Assembly: GCA_051122655.1 (NCBI GenBank)
Contig: CP182107.1
Coordinates: 930,001-994,000 of the forward strand
DNA length: 64,000 nucleotides
Source of the DNA: Pasteurella sp030783905
GTDB taxonomy: Bacteria; Pseudomonadota; Gammaproteobacteria; Enterobacterales; Pasteurellaceae
Reading direction: 5' to 3'
Notes under the pieces: generated by a model
The model's database searches: none
What the model was told of the DNA's origin: nothing
The model's input: only the letters and a program-made list of their open reading frames with translations
Made by a program: the position numbers and the translations under genes
Part shown: positions 17,244-26,253 of the stretch, piece after piece
Position numbering within the stretch: position 1 is the first letter of the stretch
Layout of the letters: every line of letters starts with the position of its first letter

Positions 17244-18020
17244 TTATTTTTCTAAAATCGAGCGTACTTTTTCCAGATCTTCCGCAGTATCCACCCCAAC
17301 AGGTGGCACTTCCTTGGCTAATTCAACATGGATTTTTTCACCATACCACAGCACCCGTAATTGTTCTAAGCTTTCAATTTGCTCTAATGCGGTTGGTTGC
17401 CATTGGATATACTGTCTAATGAAACCAGCTCGGTAGGCATAAATGCCGATGTGGCGTAAATAAGGATCAGATAAAGTGAGTTGTTTTATACCACCTTTAT
17501 CATTTGGTAAGCTCGCAAACTGATCGCGATCCCAAGGTATCGGGGCACGAGAAAAATACAGCACATAGCCGGCTTGATCAGTTAACACTTTGACAGCATT
17601 AGGATTAAACAATTCTTCGGGTTCATCTATTTTTACCGCTAAGCTTGCCATTTTTACCTGATATTTTGCCAAGTTTTCTGCCACTTGACGCACAATCGTA
17701 GGAGGAATCAAGGGTTCATCGCCCTGAATATTGACAATAATTTCGTCTTCTGCAATACCTAATTGCTCCACCACTTCAGCTAACCGTTCCGTACCTGAAT
17801 GATGTTTATCTGATGTCATACAGACTTCCGCACCAAACTCACGTGCAGCTGCCGCAACTTGCTCATGATCGGTGGCGATAATGACACGCTTTGCGCCTGA
17901 TTGCATCGCTTTTTCAAAAACATGTGCAATCATGGGTTTACCAGCAATCTGCGCTAAAGGTTTACCCGGTAAACGGGTTGAAGCATAACGTGCCGGAATG
18001 ATGACAGTAAAGTGAGTCAT
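17244..18020 (-). CDS. kdsB: 3-deoxy-manno-octulosonate cytidylyltransferase (CMP-KDO synthetase)
   Basis: KdsB activates KDO with CTP to CMP-KDO for the inner core of lipooligosaccharide. The 258-residue protein begins FTVIIPARYASTRLPGKPL, the nucleotidyltransferase signature, and contains NIQGDEPLIPP and IATDHEQVA, both conserved in the family. It starts one base after the ycaR-like gene ends. It is the last gene of the msbA-lpxK-ycaR-kdsB unit, the same order as in Escherichia coli. Confidence 0.97.
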   Translation of the reverse strand: MTHFTVIIPARYASTRLPGKPLAQIAGKPMIAHVFEKAMQSGAKRVIIATDHEQVAAAAREFGAEVCMTSDKHHSGTERLAEVVEQLGIAEDEIIVNIQGDEPLIPPTIVRQVAENLAKYQVKMASLAVKIDEPEELFNPNAVKVLTDQAGYVLYFSRAPIPWDRDQFASLPNDKGGIKQLTLSDPYLRHIGIYAYRAGFIRQYIQWQPTALEQIESLEQLRVLWYGEKIHVELAKEVPPVGVDTAEDLEKVRSILEK

Positions 18021-18021
18021 A

Positions 18022-18204
18022 TTAATCCTCCTCTTGCACGTTTGATAAAGGTATGGCTTGTTCAGCTAAAAGTACGGGAATCCCTTGATTAATGTCATAC
18101 GCAACATTATCAAAATGACAGATTAATTTTTGTGTAGCTTTGTCAAAGACTAATCGGCCCTGACAAATAGGACAAGCCACAATCTCTAATAAAGTTGAAT
18201 CCAT
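18022..18204 (-). CDS. ycaR: Trm112/UPF0434 family small protein (YcaR-like)
   Basis: This 60-residue protein starts MDSTLLEIVACPICQGRLVF and has GIPVLL near the C-terminus, the marks of the YcaR (UPF0434/Trm112-like) family. Only one CxxC pair (CPIC) and one further Cys are visible, so zinc binding is uncertain. Its function is unknown. It is always found between lpxK and kdsB in gamma-proteobacteria, as here, which suggests a link to LPS synthesis or simple co-expression. Confidence 0.9.
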   Translation of the reverse strand: MDSTLLEIVACPICQGRLVFDKATQKLICHFDNVAYDINQGIPVLLAEQAIPLSNVQEED

Positions 18205-18215
18205 ATTTCCTCACT

Positions 18216-19193
18216 TCATGCTGTTTTGCGAATCTGATCAAATTTAGCTAAAAATGACCGCACTTTTGTACCTTTAATCTCCGCTTCGACGGGAACATAC
18301 CACCAATTTTGGTGTGCAAACGCCATACATTTCACTGCATCTTTTTCCGTCATCAATAAAGGCTGAGTATGATCAAACGCGGTAAATTGTGTGGCATCAA
18401 ATTTTTGATGATCTTGAAAGGCTTTGGTTTGTATTAATTGTATTGATAACGATGCCAACATGCTAAAAAAACGCTGTGGATGACCAATGCCGGCAATCGC
18501 AGAGACCCGTTGAAAGTCACTGAGTAAGCGTTGCTCTCCCGTGACCAAATTAACGGCATATTGTGGCACCAGTGTCATTTCTACATCGCTATACTGCGTT
18601 GCCTGACCATGACAAATAATTAAGTCCACGCTATTTAAACGACTTGGCAACTCCCGCAATGGCCCGGCAGGTAATAAAAAGCCATTACCTAATCCACGAG
18701 TTGCATCCATCACCACAATTTCAAAATCACGCTGTAATTGATAGTGTTGTAGCCCATCGTCACTGATGATCACTTCACACTTAGGTTGATGTTGTAATAA
18801 TAACTCAATGGCTTGTTGACGATTGGGAGCAATACAAACTGGCACTTGCGTACGTTTTGCAATCAGCACAGGTTCATCTCCGCCTTGTACAGGATCGGTA
18901 TCGGGTGTCACCAATAAGGGATAAACGGAGGATTGGCTACCATAGCCACGAGAAATGACGCCCACGCACAGCCCTTTTTGTTGTAGTTGTTTGACCAGCC
19001 AAATCACAACTGGGGTTTTGCCATTGCCCCCCACAGAAAGATTACCCACGACTACGACAGGCACCGGCGCGCGATAAGATGCGAAAAGCCCTTTTTGAAA
19101 AAGATATTTCCGTAAACTCGCGATAAGCCAAAATAAACAAGAAAGTGGTAGCATCAACCAAGTGATCCACGTCCGTGAATACCAAAATTGCAT
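18216..19193 (-). CDS. lpxK: Tetraacyldisaccharide 4'-kinase
   Basis: LpxK phosphorylates the 4' position of the lipid A disaccharide precursor, giving lipid IVA. The 325-residue membrane-associated kinase has a membrane-associated N-terminus. Its P-loop lies in VVVVGNLSVGGNGKTP (about residues 47-62), followed by the SDDGLQHYQLQRD stretch typical of LpxK. Its ribosome-binding region is an AAGGGGGGGAAG stretch in the 32-base gap after msbA. An uptake core occurs near the 3' end at 18257. The catalytic region appears complete. Confidence 0.96.
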   Translation of the reverse strand: MQFWYSRTWITWLMLPLSCLFWLIASLRKYLFQKGLFASYRAPVPVVVVGNLSVGGNGKTPVVIWLVKQLQQKGLCVGVISRGYGSQSSVYPLLVTPDTDPVQGGDEPVLIAKRTQVPVCIAPNRQQAIELLLQHQPKCEVIISDDGLQHYQLQRDFEIVVMDATRGLGNGFLLPAGPLRELPSRLNSVDLIICHGQATQYSDVEMTLVPQYAVNLVTGEQRLLSDFQRVSAIAGIGHPQRFFSMLASLSIQLIQTKAFQDHQKFDATQFTAFDHTQPLLMTEKDAVKCMAFAHQNWWYVPVEAEIKGTKVRSFLAKFDQIRKTA

Positions 19194-19225
19194 CTTCCCC
19201 CCCTTTCTTGTAATGGCTAAAAAGA

Positions 19226-20974
19226 TTAATGATTGACTTGAATACTGTGCAATTGTTTATAGGCACCATCTAATGCGAGTAATTCAGTATGTGAACCTCT
19301 TTCTTTAATTTCACCGTGTTCAATCACGAGAATCTCATCGGCATTTTCAATGGTCGATAAACGGTGTGCAATCACAATCACGGTACGTTCTTTCTGTAAT
19401 TTTTCTAGGGCTAATTGAATGGAACGTTCAGATTCAGTATCTAGCGCAGAAGTTGCTTCATCTAAAATGAGTACCGGTGAATTACGCAATAAGGCGCGTG
19501 CAATCGCCAAACGTTGACGTTGACCACCAGATAAATTGACGCCATTCTCACCGATCACCGTATCCAAACCATGTTCCAGCTTTTCAATAAACTCCATGGC
19601 ATACGCATCTTCGGCTGCTTTAATAATTGCCTCACGCGTATATTTATCCTTCGCAGCATAAGCAATGTTATTCGCAATAGTGTCATTAAATAAATGAACT
19701 TGTTGCGACACAACAGCACAGTTTTTACGCAAACTGGATAACCGATAATCCTGAATATTGATACCATCTAACGTAATTTCACCCTCATCCACGTCATAAA
19801 AACGCGTCACTAAATTCGCAATCGTTGATTTACCCGAGCCAGAGCGACCAACTAGTGCGACCGTTTTCCCTTTTTCCACATCAAACGATAAGTTACGTAG
19901 TGCAGGCTCATCTCGCCCTTGATAAGTAAAGGTCACATTTTTAAAACTAAGATAACCTTGCACATTTTCGCCCTTATGAGTGCCCAAATCTTTCTCCGTC
20001 TCTAAATCCAATAAGGCAAATAAGGTTTGACAGGCGGCCATCCCTTTTTGGAATTGTGCATTCACATTGGTCAACGATTTTAGTGGCCGCATCATCGCTA
20101 ACATGGACGAAAAGACTACAGTAAAGGAACCGGCAGTTAGATTTTGATCCATAATGGTAGGTACTGTCGCCAAATACAGCACCGCAGCTAAAGCAAAGGA
20201 AGCAATCACTTGCACAACGGGATTAGAGATCGCATCCGCCACCGCCATTTTCATTCCCTTACGGCGCATATCATTACTCACATGGTTAAAACGTTCTTCC
20301 TCGACAATTTGTCCGCCAAAAGAGAGCACCACTTTATGCCCTTTTAGCATTTGTTCCGCAGTAGAGGTCAACTCGCCCATCGAGTTTTGCATATTCTTAC
20401 TTAACTCACGAAAGCGTTTCGATACCAAACGAATTAATACCGCAATAATCGGACCAATTAAAAATAATACAATAGACAACTGCCAACTGGTATATAACAT
20501 CACCGCTAACAAAGAAAGAATATAAGCCCCTTCTCTCACAATCGTAATTAAAGCACCAGAAGAGGAATTCGCCACTAACTCAGAATCATAGGTTATACGC
20601 GATAATAATCTGCCACTGGAATTTTGATCAAAGAAAGGCACAGGCATAAACATAAGGTGTTTAAAAATTCGGCGACGCATAATCATCACCACTTTACCTG
20701 ATACCCAAGATAAACAATAAGAAGAAATAAAATTACTGATACCGCGAAGGAAGATGACTAGAACCACAACATATGACATGGTACGTAAAAATGACACATC
20801 TGCCTTACCAAAACCTTCATCTAGAAGCGGTTTTAACAGAGAAATTAATCCCGCGTCGGCTAAAGCATTAATTACTAAGGCAATGCCGGATACCACTAAT
20901 CCAAGTTTGAAAGGGCTAATAATTGGCCATAAACGTTTAAATGTCTGTACTGTTGAAAGATCTTTATCTTGCAT
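19226..20974 (-). CDS. msbA: Lipid A export ATP-binding/permease MsbA
   Basis: MsbA flips the lipid A core across the inner membrane. The 582-residue protein matches the E. coli length. It has an N-terminal six-helix ABC exporter domain and a C-terminal ATPase with Walker A (GRSGSGKST), signature (LSGGQRQR), Walker B (LILDEATSALD) and switch His (IAHRLST). It leads the unit msbA-lpxK-ycaR-kdsB and lies 43 bases downstream of comEC. Confidence 0.97.
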   Translation of the reverse strand: MQDKDLSTVQTFKRLWPIISPFKLGLVVSGIALVINALADAGLISLLKPLLDEGFGKADVSFLRTMSYVVVLVIFLRGISNFISSYCLSWVSGKVVMIMRRRIFKHLMFMPVPFFDQNSSGRLLSRITYDSELVANSSSGALITIVREGAYILSLLAVMLYTSWQLSIVLFLIGPIIAVLIRLVSKRFRELSKNMQNSMGELTSTAEQMLKGHKVVLSFGGQIVEEERFNHVSNDMRRKGMKMAVADAISNPVVQVIASFALAAVLYLATVPTIMDQNLTAGSFTVVFSSMLAMMRPLKSLTNVNAQFQKGMAACQTLFALLDLETEKDLGTHKGENVQGYLSFKNVTFTYQGRDEPALRNLSFDVEKGKTVALVGRSGSGKSTIANLVTRFYDVDEGEITLDGINIQDYRLSSLRKNCAVVSQQVHLFNDTIANNIAYAAKDKYTREAIIKAAEDAYAMEFIEKLEHGLDTVIGENGVNLSGGQRQRLAIARALLRNSPVLILDEATSALDTESERSIQLALEKLQKERTVIVIAHRLSTIENADEILVIEHGEIKERGSHTELLALDGAYKQLHSIQVNH

Positions 20975-21017
20975 AAATTTTTTTCGATTTCAAATTAAAT
21001 TGGGCGACATTGTACCT

Positions 21018-23420
21018 TTATTTTGGTTGCAAGCCAATTAATCTGCTATACCAGGGCGAAAAATCTGTGCGCGCGGTTTGTATTTCGATGTGTGTATTAT
21101 GAAAAAGTAAGCGAATCTGACCTAATTCTGCTGTGTTATACATCTTGACTTGATAACGTTGCAATCGCTGTATCACCTGAGTATGCGGAAAATGCCAAGG
21201 ATTCCAACGTCCACTGGAAATCAACGCAATTTTCGGGCGCGTTTGATAAAGTAATTCATATCCAGTCGAGGTTTTACTGCCATGATGTCCCACTTGTAAT
21301 ACATCGAGCGGTCCTAATTTATCCACAAACTGTTTTTCGGCAGCAATATCGGCATCTCCGGTCAACAACAGCTGATACGTACCATCTGAGATCAGTAATA
21401 CACAAGAATCGCTATTTTTCGCTCGTGTCACGTTTCTTTTTGGTGACAACGCTTTGATCGTTAAATGTTGCCAAGTCCAGTTCTTACCAGCTACACAAAA
21501 AGTGCGGTCATTTTTGCCGTAATGTTGGGAAGAGGCGGTCATCAGCTTAGCTTGAGGGTAATGTTTTAGTATTGTTCCTGCCCCACCTACATGATCATTG
21601 TCATCATGACTTAAAATAACCCAATCTAATTCAATGCCCTCTCTTTTTAAATAAGGCAAAATTTCCAACTCAGCCATACTACCGCCACGCCACGAGGCGC
21701 CGGTATCATAGAGTAATCCTTTTCCATTTATCACAATCAGGTTAGCTAAGCCTTGTCCAACATCGAGCGTATCTAAACGCCAAATAGGCGAAGAGACAGA
21801 GGTATACAGCACACGTAAGAAACAATAAAGACTGATAGTAATCGTCATCAAATAGATTTTCCATTTTACGCGTGGATTTAACTGCCGAGTGACATCAAGA
21901 TGAAAAAAGTCTGGCACATAAAAATAGCCTTTGGTTGTGTCTTTTTTGAAATCATAGACATACCATACCGATAGCATAAAGCTGATAGCCAATATCGCGA
22001 TCAAGCATAAGCTTTGCTGTTGTGAAACTGCTACCCAATGAGATTGGAATAGCATTAAGAAGCGCGTAACATATTCCGCTACCGCGTTTGCCATAGACCA
22101 AGAAGAAAAAGCACCTTGTGTAATAAGCGCAAATAAAACCAGTGGCACGAATACAAAACTATAAAGTGGCACACTGATCATATTGGCAATAAAACTCGTT
22201 AAAGCGATCCCTTCAAAGAGCAATAATTGAACGGGTGTAAACAGCCACAATAAGCCTAGCTGTAAATGAAGAAGGCTGATCATCCAACGCCACCTGCGCC
22301 AAGGACTTTCTGCGAGCGATTTTCCTCGCCAATGTAGTAACGAGAGGGGGAATATTTGATACCAAATCATCAAAGCGCTGACCGCACTCACTGACAACCA
22401 GAAACTACGAGATAAAACAATTAAGGGGTTGGCTAACAATAACAAGGCGACCACTAATAAAAGAAGTTGCCACCCACCATAACATTGACGCCAGAGTCGA
22501 AGCAAAAAGACAACGGCAAGCGCGAAAAAAGCTCTTGAAGTGGGCACAGTAAATCCCGCCAATTGCGCATAAAAGCCAGCAAAAAGCAACCCTGCTAGTA
22601 TTGGTAACGTCGGTGTCACCCACTTCAATGGCAAAACAAACTGAATGACACGCATAAACAAATAGCCTATCCCCATGCTCAGCCCAATATGTAAACCGGA
22701 TATAGCAATCAAATGTGCTGTATTCGTTTTTTGATAGGTTTGCCAAAGTGCTGCGGGTAACCATGCCCGTTCACCAAACGCTAACGCAAGCAATAATCCT
22801 TGATAGTCTAAGGTTGAAGTCTGTTTTAGCGCCTCTTGCAACCATTTTTCTCGCCAAGACGAGGCTTCATTGATTTTTACCGCATGTTTTACTGTTGCAT
22901 AAGCCGTAATACCTTTGGCAAAATACCATTGTTGTTTATCAAACCCACCGATATTGAGCCTTGATGAAATCGGTCTAACCCGTAGTTCACCTTTCCAACG
23001 CTCGCCAAGTTGTGGCTTTTCTTGCCCTTGCCATTGAAGAATTATGTTTTGTTTTGCTTGTTGTGGTTGTAATTGGGTCGATACCACAAAGATTTGTGCG
23101 TTCTTTTGTTGTAGTACTTCAATAATTTTAAATTCTGTCTCTACTTTTCGAGACAATTGAGCAACGGTGTCTGCGTGAGATAATGCTTGACGCGCTTGAT
23201 CATGGATATAGCCTAACAGGCCGACACAACACAATAGCAAGACGAGAGGAGAAACCCAGTGTGCTTTGCCACAGACAACACACATGATCATGCTAACTAG
23301 CAATAATGAGCTGATGAATAGCGTCACGCGCCAACAGACCAATAAGTACTCGGGTAGCCAAAGTAACGAACAGGCACTTAAGATAATCACAACACACATT
23401 GACAACAAAGGACTTTTCAT
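21018..23420 (-). CDS. comEC: Competence DNA-uptake channel ComEC/Rec2
   Basis: ComEC (Rec2 in Haemophilus) is the inner-membrane channel that brings single-stranded transforming DNA into the cytoplasm. The 800-residue protein has N-terminal hydrophobic segments and a periplasmic domain. The competence membrane domain contains TNTAHLIAISGLHIG, a signature of the family. A C-terminal metallo-beta-lactamase-like domain carries LSHDDNDHVGG and a later VGHHGSKTS metal motif. Its full length argues that natural transformation is intact here. The gene carries an uptake core at 21500 and has a possible competence-type CRP site upstream (23493-23514). Confidence 0.95.
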   Translation of the reverse strand: MKSPLLSMCVVIILSACSLLWLPEYLLVCWRVTLFISSLLLVSMIMCVVCGKAHWVSPLVLLLCCVGLLGYIHDQARQALSHADTVAQLSRKVETEFKIIEVLQQKNAQIFVVSTQLQPQQAKQNIILQWQGQEKPQLGERWKGELRVRPISSRLNIGGFDKQQWYFAKGITAYATVKHAVKINEASSWREKWLQEALKQTSTLDYQGLLLALAFGERAWLPAALWQTYQKTNTAHLIAISGLHIGLSMGIGYLFMRVIQFVLPLKWVTPTLPILAGLLFAGFYAQLAGFTVPTSRAFFALAVVFLLRLWRQCYGGWQLLLLVVALLLLANPLIVLSRSFWLSVSAVSALMIWYQIFPLSLLHWRGKSLAESPWRRWRWMISLLHLQLGLLWLFTPVQLLLFEGIALTSFIANMISVPLYSFVFVPLVLFALITQGAFSSWSMANAVAEYVTRFLMLFQSHWVAVSQQQSLCLIAILAISFMLSVWYVYDFKKDTTKGYFYVPDFFHLDVTRQLNPRVKWKIYLMTITISLYCFLRVLYTSVSSPIWRLDTLDVGQGLANLIVINGKGLLYDTGASWRGGSMAELEILPYLKREGIELDWVILSHDDNDHVGGAGTILKHYPQAKLMTASSQHYGKNDRTFCVAGKNWTWQHLTIKALSPKRNVTRAKNSDSCVLLISDGTYQLLLTGDADIAAEKQFVDKLGPLDVLQVGHHGSKTSTGYELLYQTRPKIALISSGRWNPWHFPHTQVIQRLQRYQVKMYNTAELGQIRLLFHNTHIEIQTARTDFSPWYSRLIGLQPK

Positions 23421-23716
23421 CGGTTCTAAACTTATTTATAAAAAAAGCAATCATTATCTACAAGGCGGAACCATATTCACTTTTTAGCTTCATTTTGTAA
23501 TCTAACTCTCAAAAATCAGATTTATTTCAAGAAAAATTGTAATATCAGGTAAATTCATTTGATCATTCAGCTAAGTTCTGCTATTTATAACGCTTTTTAA
23601 AATACTAGGTACCTGAATATAGGTCACTTTAACTTAACTAAATCAACGCCAATGCGTATGAATATGTAATTTCAACCGTTGATAAAATGGATGAATTTCT
23701 AATTAGGAGAACCCCA
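23421..23716. other. Divergent comEC-dksA intergenic region
   Basis: This 296-base AT-rich spacer must contain promoters in both directions. Apart from the possible competence site at 23493-23514 and the dksA ribosome-binding site (AGGAG at 23704-23708), I see no gene or repeat. Confidence 0.5.
23493..23514 (-). promoter_or_regulatory. Possible competence-type (CRP-S) site upstream of comEC
   Basis: The 22 bases keep the TTTT/AAAA flanks and much of the core of the Sxy-dependent CRP site known from Haemophilus competence genes (model TTTTGCGATC..GATCGCAAAA). Several core positions differ. The centre lies about 49 bases upstream of a GATAAT-like -10 (23452-23457, minus strand). Confidence 0.35.
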
Positions 23717-24154
23717 ATGTCTAAATCCTCTTTAAGTATATTAGCCTTAGCTGGTGTTGAGCCGTATCAAGAAAAGGTAGGCGAAGAATACATGAATGAA
23801 GCGCAATTGCTTCATTTCAAAAAAATCTTACAAGCTTGGCGTGACCAAATTGTCGAAGAAGCAACCCGCACCGTTGCTCATATGCAAGACGAAGCGTCTA
23901 ATTTTCCGGATCCTGCTGATCGTGCAACACAAGAAGAAGAATTCAGTTTAGAGTTGCGTACCCGCGATCGTGAGCGTAAACTGCTCAAGAAAATTGAGAA
24001 CACATTGAAAAAATTAGAAACGGGTGATTTTGGTTACTGTGATTCTTGTGGAATTGAAATTGGCATTCGTCGCTTAGAAGCGCGTCCAACTGCTGATCTT
24101 TGTATTGATTGTAAAACACTGGCCGAAATTCGTGAAAAACAAATGGTTGGCTAA
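23717..24154 (+). CDS. dksA: RNA polymerase-binding transcription factor DksA
   Basis: DksA enters the RNA polymerase secondary channel and, with ppGpp, adjusts transcription during starvation. The start is the ATG at 23717 behind AGGAG; an upstream in-frame ATG at 23687 would add ten unlikely residues. The protein is 145 residues. It has a coiled-coil region bearing the essential acidic tip DPADRATQEEE and a four-cysteine zinc finger (CDSCGIEIG ... LCIDCK). All four cysteines are present. The gene ends before an uptake-sequence terminator at 24190. Confidence 0.97.
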   Translation: MSKSSLSILALAGVEPYQEKVGEEYMNEAQLLHFKKILQAWRDQIVEEATRTVAHMQDEASNFPDPADRATQEEEFSLELRTRDRERKLLKKIENTLKKLETGDFGYCDSCGIEIGIRRLEARPTADLCIDCKTLAEIREKQMVG

Positions 24155-24189
24155 CTTATTTTCCCCTTTATTATAATTAAAACATCTCG

Positions 24190-24219
24190 AAAGTGCGGTT
24201 TGTTTGACCGCACTTTTTT
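24190..24219 (+). terminator. Terminator made of inverted DNA-uptake sequences (after dksA)
   Basis: AAAGTGCGGT (24190-24199) and ACCGCACTTT (24207-24216) pair into a 10-bp stem followed by T residues. Each arm is an uptake core, so the site doubles as an uptake signal. Confidence 0.85.
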
Positions 24220-24241
24220 ACGAATATGCTAAATACACTTG

Positions 24242-25747
24242 ATGAGGTCTATTATTTTAAAATACATCAAAAATCTGTTTAATAAAAAAACAAAATCCTA
24301 TTTAGTCGAAAGAGAAAAAACAGATTCTACTCCGTTGTTATCCCAAAAAACGCATTCTGACCCCCTTACAACAACTGATAATCGGAATGGGTCAAATAGC
24401 AAACAAAGCAAACTTTCGCACCATTACAATAACTCGATTTTTAAAGCATCGCAGTACGGTATTACGCCACGCATGATTAATCGTAATGCCCTAAGTATTG
24501 TAGAAAAACTTCATCGCCATGGGTTTGAAGCCTATATTGTTGGTGGCTGTTTAAGAGACTTATTGCTTGGTAAACACCCAAAAGATTTCGATGTGGCGAC
24601 GAATGCATTACCAGAACAAATTCAAACGATTTTCCAACGTCAATGTCGTTTAGTGGGTCGCCGTTTTCGATTGGCGCATATCATGTTTGGTCGAGATGTG
24701 ATCGAAGTCGCAACGTTTCGTGCTAGTCATAATGAAAATAACCATGAAAGCTTTGCCAAACAAAGCAAAGAAGGCATGCTATTACGTGACAATGTATATG
24801 GTACGCTAGAACAAGATGCAGAACGTCGCGATTTTACCGTCAATGCGCTGTACTACAATCCCAAAGATAATACATTACGTGATTATTTTCATGGGATTGA
24901 TGATCTCAAAGCAGGCAAATTGCGTCTGATTGGTGATCCTGTAAAACGCTACCAAGAAGATCCTGTGCGGATGTTACGCTCTGTGCGTTTCATGGCAAAA
25001 TTGGATATGTTCCTTGAAAAACCGAGTGAGCAACCGATTCGAGAACTGGCACCTTTACTTAAAAATATTCCACCTGCGCGACTATTTGATGAATGTTTAA
25101 AATTACTCCAAGCTGGATACGGGGTCAAAACCTATAAACTGTTACGTCAATATGGATTGTTTGAGCAACTTTTCCCTTCACTGATGCCTTATTTCACAGA
25201 GAACGGTGACAGTCTGGCAGAACGGATGATCCTCAAAGCACTCACCTCCACCGATGAACGTGTGGCTGATAAATTACGCATCAATCCTGCGTTTTTATTT
25301 GCTGCGTTTTTTTGGTACCCACTACGTGAAAAAGTGGAGATGTTAAAAAATGAAGGTGGATTAAATAATCATGATGCCTATGCTTTGGCTAGCTCCGAAA
25401 TTTTAGATGTGTTCTGTGCAGCCCTTGCTGCCCCTCGTCGCCACACCGCCGTCATTCGCGATATTTGGTTTTTGCAATTACAATTACTGAAACGTTCAGG
25501 ACATCATCCCGTTCGTACCATGGAACACCCTAAGTTCCGTGCGGCGTTTGATCTATTAGCGATGCGCTCAGAAGTTGAAGGCGGGGAAACCATTGAATTA
25601 GCAACCTGGTGGCATGAATATCAATTTAGTAATTCGGAACAACGTGATCACTTGGTCAAAGAGCAACAACGTTTACACCCTAAGCCGAAGAAAAAATATT
25701 ATCGTGCGAGAAAACGTCGTAAACCAAAATCTGTTTCGTCCTCATAA
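24242..25747 (+). CDS. pcnB: Poly(A) polymerase I
   Basis: PcnB adds 3' poly(A) tails to RNAs, promoting decay. The protein is about 501 residues, starting at ATG 24242; a TTG one codon earlier also opens the frame. The first 80 residues are low-complexity and poorly conserved. The nucleotidyltransferase core has GGCLRDLLLG (about 97-106) and the catalytic pair in DFDVAT. The basic C-terminus (PKKKYYRARKRRKPK) is typical of bacterial poly(A) polymerases and helps distinguish it from a CCA-adding enzyme. It is followed 11 bases later by folK, as in E. coli. Confidence 0.93.
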   Translation: MRSIILKYIKNLFNKKTKSYLVEREKTDSTPLLSQKTHSDPLTTTDNRNGSNSKQSKLSHHYNNSIFKASQYGITPRMINRNALSIVEKLHRHGFEAYIVGGCLRDLLLGKHPKDFDVATNALPEQIQTIFQRQCRLVGRRFRLAHIMFGRDVIEVATFRASHNENNHESFAKQSKEGMLLRDNVYGTLEQDAERRDFTVNALYYNPKDNTLRDYFHGIDDLKAGKLRLIGDPVKRYQEDPVRMLRSVRFMAKLDMFLEKPSEQPIRELAPLLKNIPPARLFDECLKLLQAGYGVKTYKLLRQYGLFEQLFPSLMPYFTENGDSLAERMILKALTSTDERVADKLRINPAFLFAAFFWYPLREKVEMLKNEGGLNNHDAYALASSEILDVFCAALAAPRRHTAVIRDIWFLQLQLLKRSGHHPVRTMEHPKFRAAFDLLAMRSEVEGGETIELATWWHEYQFSNSEQRDHLVKEQQRLHPKPKKKYYRARKRRKPKSVSSS

Positions 25748-25758
25748 GGTAAGCTGAT

Positions 25759-26253
25759 ATGACATCTGTTTATATTGCATTAGGAAGCAATTTACAAACC
25801 CCCATTGCTCAGCTAGAGGCAGCGCTAACGGCATTGGCCAACTTACCGGCAACGCAACTGATTGAAGTCAGTTCTTTTTACCAAAGTAAACCGTTAGGTC
25901 CACAAGATCAGCCAGACTATGTGAATGCGGTAGCACATTTACACACGACGCTACCGCCATTACCCCTTCTCGATCATTTACAACAGATCGAAAATACACA
26001 AGGCAGAGTGCGTCTTCGCCGTTGGGGAGAACGCACTTTAGATCTGGATATATTGCTTTATGATAATGTCATTTGTCAGACCGAACGTTTAACTCTGCCT
26101 CATTACGACATGACCAATCGCGAATTTGTGATCGTCCCACTGTTTGAAATTGCTCCAAATCTATGTTTACCCCATGGGCAACCGCTAGTGGAATTAATGA
26201 AGCAATTCGAAAACCATCAAATGCAGAAAATTCATACGGTATCTACTGATTAG
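25759..26253 (+). CDS. folK: 2-amino-4-hydroxy-6-hydroxymethyldihydropteridine pyrophosphokinase
   Basis: FolK transfers pyrophosphate from ATP to hydroxymethyl-dihydropterin in folate synthesis. The 164-residue protein has the N-terminal YIALGSNL, a pterin/ATP loop, and the signature RRWGERTLDLDILLYD with its two metal-binding Asp residues. It probably shares a transcript with pcnB. Its 3' end overlaps the convergent metX gene by 11 bases. Confidence 0.96.
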   Translation: MTSVYIALGSNLQTPIAQLEAALTALANLPATQLIEVSSFYQSKPLGPQDQPDYVNAVAHLHTTLPPLPLLDHLQQIENTQGRVRLRRWGERTLDLDILLYDNVICQTERLTLPHYDMTNREFVIVPLFEIAPNLCLPHGQPLVELMKQFENHQMQKIHTVSTD

